This document shows positions 1 through 9,373 of a stretch of 64,000 nt of DNA, one piece after another. The notes beneath the pieces are model-generated. The model was given only the letters and a program-made list of their open reading frames with translations. It had not been told where the DNA came from and ran no database searches. The position numbers were made by a program, and so were the translations under genes. Source of the DNA: Algoriphagus oliviformis (GTDB lineage Bacteria > Bacteroidota > Bacteroidia > Cytophagales > Cyclobacteriaceae); the NCBI RefSeq assembly GCF_017254915.1, contig NZ_JAFKCT010000014.1:1-64000 (forward strand), read 5' to 3'. Numbering within the stretch: position 1 is the first letter of the stretch; each line of letters opens with the position of its first letter.

Positions 1-90
1 ATCACCGGTTATACATTGGAATTGAAACCAAGAATACCTGAACAACCAAAGAAGAAGAATCCATTGAAAACAGAAATTCTAACTCGATAA
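1..90 (+). CDS. C-terminal end of an unidentified protein (5' cut by window)
   Basis: Frame 1 is open from the first base to a TAA at 88-90, giving 29 codons that end in a basic, proline-containing tail (PEQPKKKNP near the end). The other two forward frames stop within about 40 bases. A lysine-rich tail is common at the end of cytoplasmic or membrane proteins, but the fragment is too short to name. It could be chance open sequence; the body of the gene lies outside the window. Confidence 0.45.
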   Translation: MTGYTLELKPRIPEQPKKKNPLKTEILTR

Positions 91-212
91 TTGACAGAAT
101 AGTGACAACCATTTTCAGGCATAGTCAGAGTATCAAGTATCTAGTATCTAGAGTCAAGAACCTAGAAACTAGATACTAGAGTCAAGAACCTAGAGCTATC
201 TTAATTCCTAAA

Positions 213-275
213 TGACCTTTCGACTTCGTAGCTCCTGTTGCCCAGGTGCAGACGGCAAATAACACTTAAGGCAAC
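213..275 (+). repeat. 63-bp direct repeat, copy 1
   Basis: It begins tgacctttcgacttcgtagc and matches 590-652 in the same orientation at most positions, with a few substitutions and no gaps. Function unknown. Confidence 0.7.
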
Positions 276-589
276 GGTAGTTGGATATTCGCAATCCGAA
301 AAACCTGCCTAAAAACAACAGCCAAGGATAAAAACCCAATCCTAAGTCCCAGAAGTCAGGTTTCAGACTTAATCCTGATTTGATCTAGGGGCGTAGCCCT
401 AACCTCTTCGTAGAAAATCTGTCGTTCGGAAAAAAAAGGGGCGTAGCCCTGATATCCGCTATTGGGCCTCAGCTACAAGTAAAGATGACAGAGCTACGCT
501 CCTGCCTTGAGATTCCTTGAACTCCGGTGCTACGAAGACCGAAGGGCTACGCCCCTAAATCCCAGGAAAGTGTTATGTGAATTGCTAAC

Positions 590-652
590 TGACCTTTCGA
601 CTTCGTAGCTCCCCTTGACCAGGTGCAGACGACAAATAACTTTTAACGCAAC
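590..652 (+). repeat. 63-bp direct repeat, copy 2
   Basis: Second copy of the repeat at 213-275, same orientation, ungapped. The segment between the copies contains the aggggcgtagccct motifs. Confidence 0.7.
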
Positions 653-819
653 ACTGGAAATCAGAGTCAAGAACCTAGAAACAAGAGCCTCGAGTCAAGG
701 ATGGGGGATTGGAGAAGGCGTTTGAGGGGTTTTTCCTGAGCTGCTTCCCTGGGTCTGTCGGGACATATCGCGGAGAAGTCCTACCTTCGGCGATCGTCTA
801 TTATCGCCTTTCTTCGACT

Positions 820-1464
820 ATGACCGCAATTACCAAAAAAGTAGCCTGGTGGGTTTTTGCCTTGCTAGCCATCGGGGTGGGCTGCTATCCGGCACTGTAT
901 TTTTTTGCCCCAGGGGATTTTGGGGTGCTCCAATCCAAGCCGGCGCACCTTCTGGCCGATCCGGTATGGTATGCCGCCTTTTACACGCACATTCTTCTGG
1001 GAGGAGTCGCTCTCCTGATCGGTTGGATCCAGTTTGACAGAGACCTCCAAAAGCGACGCCCAAAGCTGCACAAGCGGATTGGGATGGGCTATGTGACGGC
1101 CGTTTTCTTCAGCAGCTTGGCGGGGATTTACATCGGATTCTTTGCCACGGGAGGCTTGGTGAGTGCGTCGGGATTCGTCAGTCTAGGTGTTGTCTGGCTT
1201 GGGACCACGATGGTGGGTTGGTACACTGCCAAAAAGCACCGATATGACGTACACGAGGACTGGATGACCTTTAGCTATGCGGCGACCTTTGCGGCGGTGA
1301 CGCTGCGGATATGGCTACCGATTTTGATCGTCTTACACCAGGGACAGTTTTTGCCAGCCTATCTCATCGTCGCCTGGCTGTGCTGGGTTCCAAATATGCT
1401 GGTCGCTTTTTGGCTGGTGAGGCGACGGAGGAAAGCGCTATTGCAAGTCACCCTAAGACGTTAA
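820..1464 (+). CDS. DUF2306-type integral membrane protein
   Basis: A 214-residue polytopic membrane protein. Hydrophobic segments lie at about residues 8-30, 52-73, 86-110, 118-137, 160-180 and 185-207. Between the fourth and fifth is a charged KKHRYDVHEDWM loop; conserved histidines at this place are typical of the DUF2306 family, whose function is not established. The frame is open upstream to a TTG at 709, but the ATG at 820 directly precedes the first membrane segment and is chosen. It stands alone and converges with the next gene. Family placement is by overall pattern, not a search. Confidence 0.7.
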   Translation: MTAITKKVAWWVFALLAIGVGCYPALYFFAPGDFGVLQSKPAHLLADPVWYAAFYTHILLGGVALLIGWIQFDRDLQKRRPKLHKRIGMGYVTAVFFSSLAGIYIGFFATGGLVSASGFVSLGVVWLGTTMVGWYTAKKHRYDVHEDWMTFSYAATFAAVTLRIWLPILIVLHQGQFLPAYLIVAWLCWVPNMLVAFWLVRRRRKALLQVTLRR

Positions 1465-1496
1465 AAAAAAGAGCCCTGTTCCGAAAAACAGGGCTC
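1463..1496 (-). terminator. Rho-independent terminator for the minus-strand gene
   Basis: A 10-bp perfect stem (gagccctgtt / aacagggctc, 1471-1496) with a CCGAAA loop, followed on the minus strand by eight T residues (A8 at 1463-1470). It terminates the gene at 1517-2104. The plus-strand gene could share the stem but has no T tract. Confidence 0.85.
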
Positions 1497-1516
1497 GTGT
1501 GGGAGTTGGTTAGCTT

Positions 1517-2104
1517 TTAGAAGAAAAGTGTCTTTACCCTTCCTTTGGCGTCGGTGACTTTCATGTGCACTTCATCGGCGGAGATTCCGTCAAAAGAGAA
1601 GTTTTTCACAAATCCCTCTGGCTGGTCGATCTGCTCCTCGTGGATCAAATTTCCGGTTTTGGAAGCGTAGATCTTCACGTCCACACCAGGCTCCAGCAGA
1701 CCGATGACCGCCAGTCGGACGGTATGCTCGTCCAGGCTTTTGCCATAGGCCATCAGGGGCAAGTCCGCAGCTGGGATGGGCTGGTTCTTGGTTTCCACGG
1801 TGTAGGTCACGGCTTCGTCATTGGTGACGATCTTCACCTGGTATTCACCCGCAGGCAGGTTTTCCAAGTCGTAGGGGACGAGCAGGTTTTCGTTGCGCAC
1901 GTTGACTTTTCTGCTGCTCAGGTACTTGCCGTCCGTGGTGAGGATGGAGATTTTGGCGTTGCCAACGCCCTCTTTTAGCGTGATGTTTACCTTCTTATAG
2001 TTGGTGTTTACTGCGGAAAGTTCTCTGAGATCCTCGCTTGCGTTTGCGGTGAATGCGCCAAAAGACAATGCGCTTGCTAGTGCTACTGTGAATAGGGACT
2101 TCAT
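1517..2104 (-). CDS. Secreted beta-sandwich protein of unknown function
   Basis: A 195-residue protein with a clear signal peptide (MKSLFTVALASALSFGAFTANA, about 22 residues). The mature part has two beta-rich repeats. The first contains a LPAGEYQVKIVTND segment of the kind seen in the immunoglobulin-like C-terminal modules of Bacteroidota secreted proteins. The second contains VDVKIYASKTGNLIHEE and ends in VKTLFF. This resembles a free-standing sorting-domain-like fold, probably periplasmic or exported. No catalytic motif is visible. Monocistronic, with a strong terminator downstream. Confidence 0.6.
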   Translation of the reverse strand: MKSLFTVALASALSFGAFTANASEDLRELSAVNTNYKKVNITLKEGVGNAKISILTTDGKYLSSRKVNVRNENLLVPYDLENLPAGEYQVKIVTNDEAVTYTVETKNQPIPAADLPLMAYGKSLDEHTVRLAVIGLLEPGVDVKIYASKTGNLIHEEQIDQPEGFVKNFSFDGISADEVHMKVTDAKGRVKTLFF

Positions 2105-2467
2105 AATGATTTGTTGGTTTAGAGTTATGCATCAGTCTTTGCGAAGCTCGTACCAATCCAATGGCAGGGTAGGAAATGGGAGGCTGGAAAAAGATGGATC
2201 TGTTAATTTTTTGAAGATTTCCCGGAATTAAATTCGGAATGGGTCTTCGTTTTTTAACCGGATCTGAACAATAATCTGTCAATATCGCGTCCGCTTGTTC
2301 CGCCAGCGGGCAGTTTTGGGCTGATTTGCTCCAAACCGAGGTTACATCGGTTTGGGTATGTTAAGAAGATTTAATTTCGAAAAATGCCGAAAAACAATTG
2401 GCTCACCGACAAGCGCTGTGCGAAAGTGTGCGTGGCCGTACACTTTTTGTCCGAAATAAGGCGAAGG
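2105..2467. other. Intergenic region between two minus-strand genes
   Basis: About 360 bp with no credible reading frame. It should contain the promoter of the 1517-2104 gene and the 3' end of the 2468-3652 transcript. No perfect TAnnTTTG element or strong hairpin was seen on either strand. Confidence 0.5.
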
Positions 2468-3652
2468 TCAGTTCTTGTTCCAGTAGATCTTGACGTTTTT
2501 GCTGGCGCGACCGGAGGCGATGAGTTCCGGCTTGCCGTCATCGTCGAGGTCCGCGGCTTGGAGATCTTCGCAGGCCATCCCGTTTTGGTCGATCCAATAT
2601 TCCTCAAACTCGGAAAATGAGCCGTTTTTGGGGACAAAGAGTTTGACGCCTAATTCACCGGCGTCATTGGGCAGGCGCCAGCCCACGGCAATCTGGTCAA
2701 AGCCCAAACCCAAAAAGTCCGCGACCGCGAGGGCATGTCCATCCTTGAGCTGGCTGTGGAGGACTTTTCGCTCTGGACCTCGGGCTTGGAGTTTTTCATC
2801 CAGCCCTTCGTACACCGCCAGTGTGGTACCATGCATGGGTTCGATGGTGGCTAGAAAGCCCGTTTCTCCACTGCTTTTCCCAAGACGGAGCTCGCCTACG
2901 CCCATATTTTCCGGAAGGAAGACTTGGGCTTGTTTCCAAGTCCCGTCTGCGTTTGCCATGCTCTTTACGCCTTCTTTTCCACCCAAAAGAACAAACTCTG
3001 ACCTGTCATTTCCCACCACATCCAAGTTGTGGGTGAGGTGCATGGACTCATCGATGACCGTGTGTGTCCAGTCGTCGGCGGGTTTTTTGGGGTATTCGTA
3101 GGCGATGACTTTCACACCAGCACCTTCTCCATTGGCATTGCCGCGTCCGTGGAGGGGAACGACGATGAGGTAGGACTTGCCTCCGTTTTTAATCCATCGC
3201 ATGCGGTGCGTGGTTGGCTCGTGGTGGAGGGGCTTGGCCTCCCAGTTTGGATGATGGTCATCGGGAGGAATCAAAAAGAAAACGGCCCCCGACTTGGCAG
3301 TGTCGCTGGTCTCTCCGGGATTCCACTGCGCGCCCACGGCGATTTCCACCTTTCCGTCTCCATCCAGGTCCCTTGCCGCGATGCAGACGTTGTCGGATTC
3401 GGTGAGGTTTTCGATGATGAGCTGCTTTTTCCAGTCCCCGTTTCGGTACCAGACGATCTGTTTTTTGTCCGCCAAAAGGATGTCGCCCTTCCCATCTCCA
3501 TCCACGTCACCTACGGCCAGTCCGTATCCTATAGAAATGTCCGAGTCGATTTCTTGGGCTTCAAATGTCGGGTCTGGGGCAAATGCCCACATCAAAAAGA
3601 AAGGGAAAGACAGAAAAGTCAGCATGGCGGTCGGGATTGGGTTATGCTTCAA
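2468..3652 (-). CDS. Secreted FG-GAP/VCBS repeat protein
   Basis: A 394-residue protein. A hydrophobic N-terminus (about residues 8-25) looks like a signal peptide; Met10 is a possible alternative start. The mature chain has calcium-loop FG-GAP/VCBS motifs of the DxDGDGxxD type: DVDGDGKGD near residues 49-57, DLDGDGKVE near 96-104 and DLDDDGKPE near 372-380. This pattern is typical of seven-bladed integrin-alpha-like propellers. Such proteins in Bacteroidota are extracytoplasmic and usually bind ligands or accompany sugar-degrading enzymes. No catalytic residues are evident and the ligand is unknown. It appears monocistronic, divergent from the permease cluster. Confidence 0.75.
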   Translation of the reverse strand: MKHNPIPTAMLTFLSFPFFLMWAFAPDPTFEAQEIDSDISIGYGLAVGDVDGDGKGDILLADKKQIVWYRNGDWKKQLIIENLTESDNVCIAARDLDGDGKVEIAVGAQWNPGETSDTAKSGAVFFLIPPDDHHPNWEAKPLHHEPTTHRMRWIKNGGKSYLIVVPLHGRGNANGEGAGVKVIAYEYPKKPADDWTHTVIDESMHLTHNLDVVGNDRSEFVLLGGKEGVKSMANADGTWKQAQVFLPENMGVGELRLGKSSGETGFLATIEPMHGTTLAVYEGLDEKLQARGPERKVLHSQLKDGHALAVADFLGLGFDQIAVGWRLPNDAGELGVKLFVPKNGSFSEFEEYWIDQNGMACEDLQAADLDDDGKPELIASGRASKNVKIYWNKN

Positions 3653-3971
3653 TATAGCCTATTTTCACCCGAAAGTGAAGGCTGCCGCATTCAAGGTAGG
3701 CAGGAGGGCAAGTATCGACGCTTCGTCTTTTTTTTGCCGATCCGGCCCGCAGTTTTTTGCCCTCTGTTTGGCTTGATTGTGCGTAGCCGAACAAAATTGT
3801 TCGCCAACAACAGCCCCAAGACCATCGAAACGCCTCCGATATCCTTGAAAAGGGCCTTTTTCATGGCATGCAAGTAGAGAGGAAAGTACACGTAAGAAAT
3901 TTGAAGTACGCGCCCTAAACCCCAAACCTCCAGACTTCCTTACTTCCAAGCTTCCCTACCTCCCTACCTCC
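3653..3971. other. Divergent intergenic region with short degenerate repeats
   Basis: It separates the FG-GAP gene (minus) from the permease cluster (plus). It contains the palindrome gccgaacaaaattgttcgcc near 3786-3805 and, just before the permease start, a pyrimidine-rich degenerate tandem tract of CTTCC(C/T)TACC units (about 3925-3970). No supported gene. Confidence 0.5.
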
Positions 3972-6416
3972 ATGCTAAAGAACTACCTGAAAATCGCCTT
4001 CCGAAACCTCGCCAAGAGCAAGCTTCACACCGGGATCAACCTGATCGGTTTGACGCTTGGGCTGGGGGTCAGCATCCTGATCTTCTTTTTTGTCCAGTTC
4101 GAGACCAGCTTTGACAATTTCCACGAGGAGAGCGGGCAGATATTCCGCGTGGTCCGCCACGAAAAAGGGGAAGACGGAATGATTACCGGCTTTTCTACCC
4201 CCATCATCACAGCGCCGACTTTCGCGGCCGAGTTTCCCCAGGTGACGCACACCACGAGAATGATCGGGAGCTCTGCGCAGGCCTATCTGGACGAGAACAC
4301 TACCCAGACGCAGCAGTTTTTGACGGTAAGTCCCGACTTTTTGGAGATTTTCAGCTTCAGGCTGCTTCAGGGGGAAAAAGAGCAGGTGCTTCAGGACAAG
4401 TTTGGTGTGGTGATCACGGAGGAGACGGCGAAGAAGTATTTTGGAGATGCCGACCCGATGGGAAAATCCATCCGGATGCAGATGGGCGACAACTACGAAG
4501 AGTATCAGGTGTCGGGCTTGTTGGAGGACCTGCCAGCCAATTCCAGTATCCAATTTGAGATGTTGGTAAACGATCAAAACCTGGACTTCACCGTGGCCAA
4601 GCAAAATCAGGATTCCTGGTTTAATGTATATGGCGACACTTATGTAAAGCTGAACGACGCCCAGGCCAGGGCCGGGATCGAGGCCGGAAGCGATGCCATG
4701 ATGAAAAAGGTCCTCGGTGAGCAATATCGTGAGGGCGAGTATCTGTTTACCCTGCAGCCCATCGCCGAGATGCACCTCACGGAGAATCCCGACTCGGGCA
4801 TGGTGGAGTCCACACGTCCCTCGCTGCTCTGGATTTTGGCGGGGATCGCATTTCTGATCCTGCTGATCGCCTGCATCAATTTTACGACCATGGCCATCGG
4901 CAGATCGACCACCCGTGCCAAAGAAGTGGGCGTGCGCAAGACCATGGGTGCGGACTTTGGACAGCTGGTTTTCCAGTTTTTGACCGAGGCGCTGCTGATC
5001 ACGATTGCGGCGCTACTGCTGGGCCTGCTGCTGGCCGAGGTGCTGCTGCCGACCTTTAATGAACTCTTTGACAAAAAGCTCGCGCTGGTGTACGGCCCCA
5101 CGCAGATCCTGATCCTGTTTGGCTTGGTGCTTGGGATCACCGCGATGGCGGGTGCCTATCCCGCGTTTTTCCTGTCGAGTCTGAGGCCCATTAAGGTGCT
5201 GAAGGGCAACCTTTCGATACGATTTGGGAAACAGGGCCTCCGAAAAGGGCTGGTGGCTTTCCAGTTTTTCATCTCTTTTCTTCTGATCGCGTCCACGCTG
5301 ATCATGGTTCATCAAATGGAGACGATCCGAGATTACGACTTGGGCTTTGACCAGGAAATGATCGTGCTGGTGAACGTGCCGGATGTGCCGGGTACCAGCT
5401 TTGTGAAGTCCATCAACGCGGGTTTTGCGCAAGCGGAAAAATACAGACAAGCGCTGGTGGGCCGATCTGAAGTCCAATCTGCGGGCATCACCATTGCCAC
5501 CTATGGGGACAATTCCTTCTGGGATGGAGGCTTTCCGACGGAGGAAGGCAAGCAGTTTAATTTCCGGCTCAATTTCGTAGGCGGCGACTATGTGAAGACC
5601 CTCGGGCTGGAAATGGCCAAAGGCCGGGACCTCAATCCCCAGCCCGGATCGGACAGCAGTGCGATACTGGTGAACGAGACCTTTGCCAAAGCCATGGGAT
5701 GGGACGATCCCACTGGCGAACTCTTACCCAGCACCAAAATCAAATCCCACGAGATCGTGGGCGTGGTGAAGGACTTCAACCACAACTCGCTTTACAAGGA
5801 GATCGAGCCCGTCATCTTGGCCAAGAGCCCAGAGGTCATTTTCAGCGGGATCAACATGCTCATGATCCACGATGCCACCAACCCCAAAGTCATGGTGAAA
5901 GGCTACGGTTCGGACTTTGACTCCTTTCGCAGCCTGCTGGAGTCGGAGTGGGGGCGGGTGTTTCCGTCGGAGACGTTCAGCTTCAGCTTTCTCGACGAGA
6001 CGGTGCAAAAGCAATATGTCGCCGACGAGCGTCTGGGCAAAATGGTACTAATCGCGGCCTGTATCGCGATTTTGATTGCGGCGATGGGTTTGTTTGCGAT
6101 GGCTGCCTTGAGCATCGCCGGACGTACCAAGGAGATCGGGATCAGAAAAGTCTTGGGCGCCTCCAGCTGGAGTATTTCCTGGATGTTCAACCGGGAGTTT
6201 TTGGTGATCACCCTGGTGGGCGTAGCTGTGGGCCTGCCGCTGAGCCTGTACTTCATGCAAGGCTGGCTGGAGCAGTTTGCCGTCAGGGACTGGCCTTCTT
6301 GGGTCAATTTCCTGATCTTAGCCGTAGGCGGGATAGTATTTACCATCGCGGTGATCTCCGCCCAGTCCTATCGCGCTACCCAGATGAACCCAGTCAAAAC
6401 GCTGAAAGACGAGTGA
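3972..6416 (+). CDS. FtsX-like ABC transporter permease 1 (MacB type)
   Basis: An 814-residue permease with duplicated architecture. There is a first membrane helix (about 19-41), a large MacB-type extracytoplasmic domain, three helices around 285-400 (first FtsX domain), a helix near 425-445, a second extracytoplasmic domain, and three C-terminal helices ending in a QMNPVKTLKDE tail. The motifs TRAKEVGVRKTMGA and RTKEIGIRKVLGA are the two FtsX coupling helices. MacB/LolCE-type permeases do not import solutes; they pass mechanical energy to extracytoplasmic partners for export or lipoprotein work. The start MLKNYLKIAFRNL is shared by the two paralogues downstream. The likely ATPase partner is encoded at 14368-15042. 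Confidence 0.88.
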   Translation: MLKNYLKIAFRNLAKSKLHTGINLIGLTLGLGVSILIFFFVQFETSFDNFHEESGQIFRVVRHEKGEDGMITGFSTPIITAPTFAAEFPQVTHTTRMIGSSAQAYLDENTTQTQQFLTVSPDFLEIFSFRLLQGEKEQVLQDKFGVVITEETAKKYFGDADPMGKSIRMQMGDNYEEYQVSGLLEDLPANSSIQFEMLVNDQNLDFTVAKQNQDSWFNVYGDTYVKLNDAQARAGIEAGSDAMMKKVLGEQYREGEYLFTLQPIAEMHLTENPDSGMVESTRPSLLWILAGIAFLILLIACINFTTMAIGRSTTRAKEVGVRKTMGADFGQLVFQFLTEALLITIAALLLGLLLAEVLLPTFNELFDKKLALVYGPTQILILFGLVLGITAMAGAYPAFFLSSLRPIKVLKGNLSIRFGKQGLRKGLVAFQFFISFLLIASTLIMVHQMETIRDYDLGFDQEMIVLVNVPDVPGTSFVKSINAGFAQAEKYRQALVGRSEVQSAGITIATYGDNSFWDGGFPTEEGKQFNFRLNFVGGDYVKTLGLEMAKGRDLNPQPGSDSSAILVNETFAKAMGWDDPTGELLPSTKIKSHEIVGVVKDFNHNSLYKEIEPVILAKSPEVIFSGINMLMIHDATNPKVMVKGYGSDFDSFRSLLESEWGRVFPSETFSFSFLDETVQKQYVADERLGKMVLIAACIAILIAAMGLFAMAALSIAGRTKEIGIRKVLGASSWSISWMFNREFLVITLVGVAVGLPLSLYFMQGWLEQFAVRDWPSWVNFLILAVGGIVFTIAVISAQSYRATQMNPVKTLKDE

Positions 6417-6430
6417 TTTGCTTGGTGGCA

Positions 6431-6470
6431 AGTATCAAGTATCTAGTATCAAGAGCAAGAAGTTAGAATT
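6431..6470. repeat. Dispersed 'agtatcaagtatctagtatc' repeat
   Basis: The 20-bp sequence at 6431-6450 is identical to 129-148. Related tracts occur at 11513-11530 and 47983-48015. All lie between genes. Nature unknown. Confidence 0.6.
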
Positions 6471-6664
6471 TAGACACAGGACCGGGGACGAAAGCAAGAG
6501 ACTAGGATTTGTGAAGTACATCCCGATGACGGGACACGAAGTGAAGGGGGCGGTCGGGTTCATGTAGAGATTTGACGCTTGAGGTGCCGCACCTTAACAC
6601 TTTACAACATTACAACCTTACCACCATCGCCTCCAATCTTACAATTTTGAAATTTTTCAACCCC

Positions 6665-9085
6665 ATGCTGAAAAACTACTTTAAAATCGCCTGGAGAAAC
6701 CTGCTGAGAAACAAGCTGAGGACGGCCATCCATATCCTCGGGCTCTCGATAGGCATCGCCATCTGCTTCGTTATTTTCAATGTGGTGACACATTCCTATA
6801 GCTTTGACCGCTTTCACGAAGACGGGGACAGGATCTATCGAATCAATACCCTGACCGACTGGGGCGATGGCGGGTCTTTTCCCAACTCCGGCGTGCCTGG
6901 CCCCCTGGGGGAAGTGATAGGCGATGAGGTGCCTGGAGTGGAGCAGACCGGCCGGCTCTATACGATGTACAACGCCATGGTGGCTTTGCCTGGAGGGCAA
7001 AAAGCCTTCGGGCGGTCGGACAAGTTGACCTTTGCCAACCCTGGATTCTTCGGGATTTTCCCCAGGAAATGGCTGGCCGGAAATCCCCAGAGCGCTCTGA
7101 AAGAGCCAGAATCTGTCGTCATCTCCGAGCGGAGTATGCACAAGTACTTTCCCGGATCGGACGCATCGGATGTCCTTGGCCAGGAGCTGTTGTACATCGA
7201 TTCCGACACCATCGCCGCGAAAGTCACCGGAGTGATCACAGACTATGAGGAGAACACCGATTTCATTTTCCAGGATTTCGTGTCCTTTAGCACGATACGC
7301 ACCGAGGAGCAGATCAGCTGGTATGGACTGCACGAGTGGAACTCGGTCAACTCCAGCAGCCAGCTCTTTGTAAAGCTGGCTCCGGAAGTGAGCGCTGCCT
7401 CTGTGGACGAGGCGCTTAAATCCGTGGTGGCCAAGCACATGAAGCCGGAGGAAGGGGAAGAGGAATATGCCACCACGTTCTTTACCGAACCCTTGGCTGA
7501 GATCCACTTCGGCCAGACCTATGCAGATACCGGTACCTCCAAGGTTTTCCTCAAGGGCTTGGTGTACATAGGTTTGATTATCCTCGTATTGGCGAGCCTG
7601 AATTTTGTCAACTTGGAGACGGCACAGGCCATAGGGCGAGCCAAGGAAGTCGGGATACGCAAGACGATAGGGGGCACGCGCTTGCAGCTGGTGAGCCAAT
7701 TTCTGTCCGAGACGTTTTTGATTTTGGTGTTCAGCACGGTACTGGCTTTGGTGCTGGCCGTGGGAGTGAGACTGGCCTTCCGGGACTATTTGCCCGAGGG
7801 CTTCCTCATCGATTACAGCTCGCCGTCCAACCTGCTGTTTTATCTTGCCTTTCCCAGCCTGATCACCGCGGTCACTGGGATCTATCCGGCGATGGTGCTC
7901 TCCAAGTACGATCCCCAGCGGGCGCTCAAGGGCGAGCTGCACCGCGCTGGCAAGTTTTCTTTGGGGGTGTTCCTGCGGAAAAACCTGACGGTAGTCCAGC
8001 TGTCTTCTTCCATAGCTTTCGTCATTTTGGTGTTGGTGCTTAACCACCAGCTGAAGTTCGTTACAAGCCAGCCTTTGGGTTTTGACAAAGAGGCGGTGAT
8101 GTACACGAGGCTGCCTTTCATGTCCGATCCGGACAAGATGCTACAGCTCCAGCAGCGCATCAGCCAGGAGTCCTCGGTGATGGGAGCTTCCCTGAGTGGC
8201 AGCTTGGTATCGTCCATGGGGCTCTGGACATCCGATGCCCATGTGCCCGTGGATACCACAGAAAAACAGATCTACGTCCAAGTGATGAACGTGGACTCGA
8301 GCTTTGTGAGCGTCAATGGGATTCCGATTTTGGCGGGAAATGCCAGCATAGACAAGGCAGACGAGATCGTGGTCAACGAGAACTTCCTCAAGGAGGCGGG
8401 TTTTACGGACAAGGAAAAGGCAGTCGGCAGCCAGGTGCGTTTTTCCCAAGAGCAGAAGACCATCATCGGCGTGATTGGTAACTTCCACTCCCGTACAATG
8501 CGGGAAGAGATCAAGCCGCTTCTCCTGACTTACAATCCGGAGTACTTCCAGACCATCAGCGTCAAGCTGAATGCCGGACAGAATCTGGCGGCAGCCAAAG
8601 AAAGCCTGGAGCAGCTTTACCGTGGTATTTATCCTTACGAGGAAGCGGGCTTTTCCTTTCTTGACGAGGAGATCGAGCGCTTCTATCAGGAGGACGAAAA
8701 GATCAAAAACGTCCTGGGCTTTGCCTGTGGGCTGGCCATCCTGATCAGTTGCATGGGGGTCTTTGGACTGTCGAGCTACACCATTGCCCAGCGTACCAAG
8801 GAGATCGGGATCCGCAAGGTGCTGGGGGCTAGTCTCCAGCAGATTCTACTTCTTACGACCAAAGAGTACATGGTCTTGGTAGGCATTTCCTTCCTGCTGG
8901 CGGCCTATCCGAGCTACTATCTGGTGGCGGAGTGGCTCAAGGATTTCCAGACCCGCATAGCCATGCCCTACCTGACCTTTGTGGGAGCAGGGCTTGGCAT
9001 ACTGGCCATTTGCATGCTGATCGTGGGGCTGCACTCCTATATTGCCGCGCAGACCAACCCCGCCAAGGTGCTGAAGGACGAGTAG
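6665..9085 (+). CDS. FtsX-like ABC transporter permease 2 (MacB type)
   Basis: An 806-residue paralogue of the preceding permease. Start chosen at 6665 (MLKNYFKIAWRNLLRNK), matching the other copies; the frame is open back to 6572 but that extension is repeat-derived. Same layout: N-terminal helix (about 21-43), extracytoplasmic domain, FtsX helices with GRAKEVGIRKTIGG, second extracytoplasmic domain, and a C-terminal FtsX domain with QRTKEIGIRKVLGA and the tail TNPAKVLKDE. The 248-bp gap from permease 1 carries dispersed repeats, so it may have its own promoter. It is likely an exporter or envelope-stress type permease; the substrate is unknown. Confidence 0.88.
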   Translation: MLKNYFKIAWRNLLRNKLRTAIHILGLSIGIAICFVIFNVVTHSYSFDRFHEDGDRIYRINTLTDWGDGGSFPNSGVPGPLGEVIGDEVPGVEQTGRLYTMYNAMVALPGGQKAFGRSDKLTFANPGFFGIFPRKWLAGNPQSALKEPESVVISERSMHKYFPGSDASDVLGQELLYIDSDTIAAKVTGVITDYEENTDFIFQDFVSFSTIRTEEQISWYGLHEWNSVNSSSQLFVKLAPEVSAASVDEALKSVVAKHMKPEEGEEEYATTFFTEPLAEIHFGQTYADTGTSKVFLKGLVYIGLIILVLASLNFVNLETAQAIGRAKEVGIRKTIGGTRLQLVSQFLSETFLILVFSTVLALVLAVGVRLAFRDYLPEGFLIDYSSPSNLLFYLAFPSLITAVTGIYPAMVLSKYDPQRALKGELHRAGKFSLGVFLRKNLTVVQLSSSIAFVILVLVLNHQLKFVTSQPLGFDKEAVMYTRLPFMSDPDKMLQLQQRISQESSVMGASLSGSLVSSMGLWTSDAHVPVDTTEKQIYVQVMNVDSSFVSVNGIPILAGNASIDKADEIVVNENFLKEAGFTDKEKAVGSQVRFSQEQKTIIGVIGNFHSRTMREEIKPLLLTYNPEYFQTISVKLNAGQNLAAAKESLEQLYRGIYPYEEAGFSFLDEEIERFYQEDEKIKNVLGFACGLAILISCMGVFGLSSYTIAQRTKEIGIRKVLGASLQQILLLTTKEYMVLVGISFLLAAYPSYYLVAEWLKDFQTRIAMPYLTFVGAGLGILAICMLIVGLHSYIAAQTNPAKVLKDE

Positions 9086-9373
9086 AGTAGCGGTAGCTTA
9101 GGAGTATAAAGCAGCGTACAGAGCGCCAATCAACCTGGAGCGGATAAAGTGTGCGGTTTGGGCATTTAGACTATCATGCCAGATACCGCCGACTTCTCTT
9201 CCGGATGAATGGCGTTTGGGCAAACCTTTTTTGGGATTAAGTTTTTGAAAAAAATAATATAACGCTTCCTGGGGTAAGTGAAATTTTTTACGAAGCATGC
9301 TCTGGAAATTTCCGTTGAAAGCTTAATTTGTCGGCTCAATTGACGGAATTCTCTTTTTAATTTAGCTAACCCC

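Larger units (their letters stand above)
91..819. other. Repeat-rich intergenic region
   Basis: No convincing gene is seen here. It holds a short direct repeat (agagtcaagaacctaga at 150-166 and 178-194, again at 663-679) whose first two copies are interleaved with an inverted pair (ctagtatctag at 141-151, ctagatactag at 169-179). It also holds a 63-bp imperfect direct repeat (213-275 and 590-652) and a 14-bp motif aggggcgtagccct at 387-400 and 437-450 with its inverted copy at 543-556. This resembles decayed small mobile or REP-like material rather than regulatory DNA. Confidence 0.6.

Noticed and set aside
3691..3891. A 66-codon minus-strand frame in the divergent gap
   Set aside because: The basic, repeat-derived tail and the lack of a family make it an unlikely gene.
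6602..8047. A 481-codon minus-strand open frame
   Set aside because: It lies entirely antisense to permease 2, with His/Gln-rich low-complexity translation and no family features.
9098..9298. A 66-codon minus-strand frame between permease 2 and the DUF1080 gene
   Set aside because: No start context, no recognisable motif and no neighbour on that strand.
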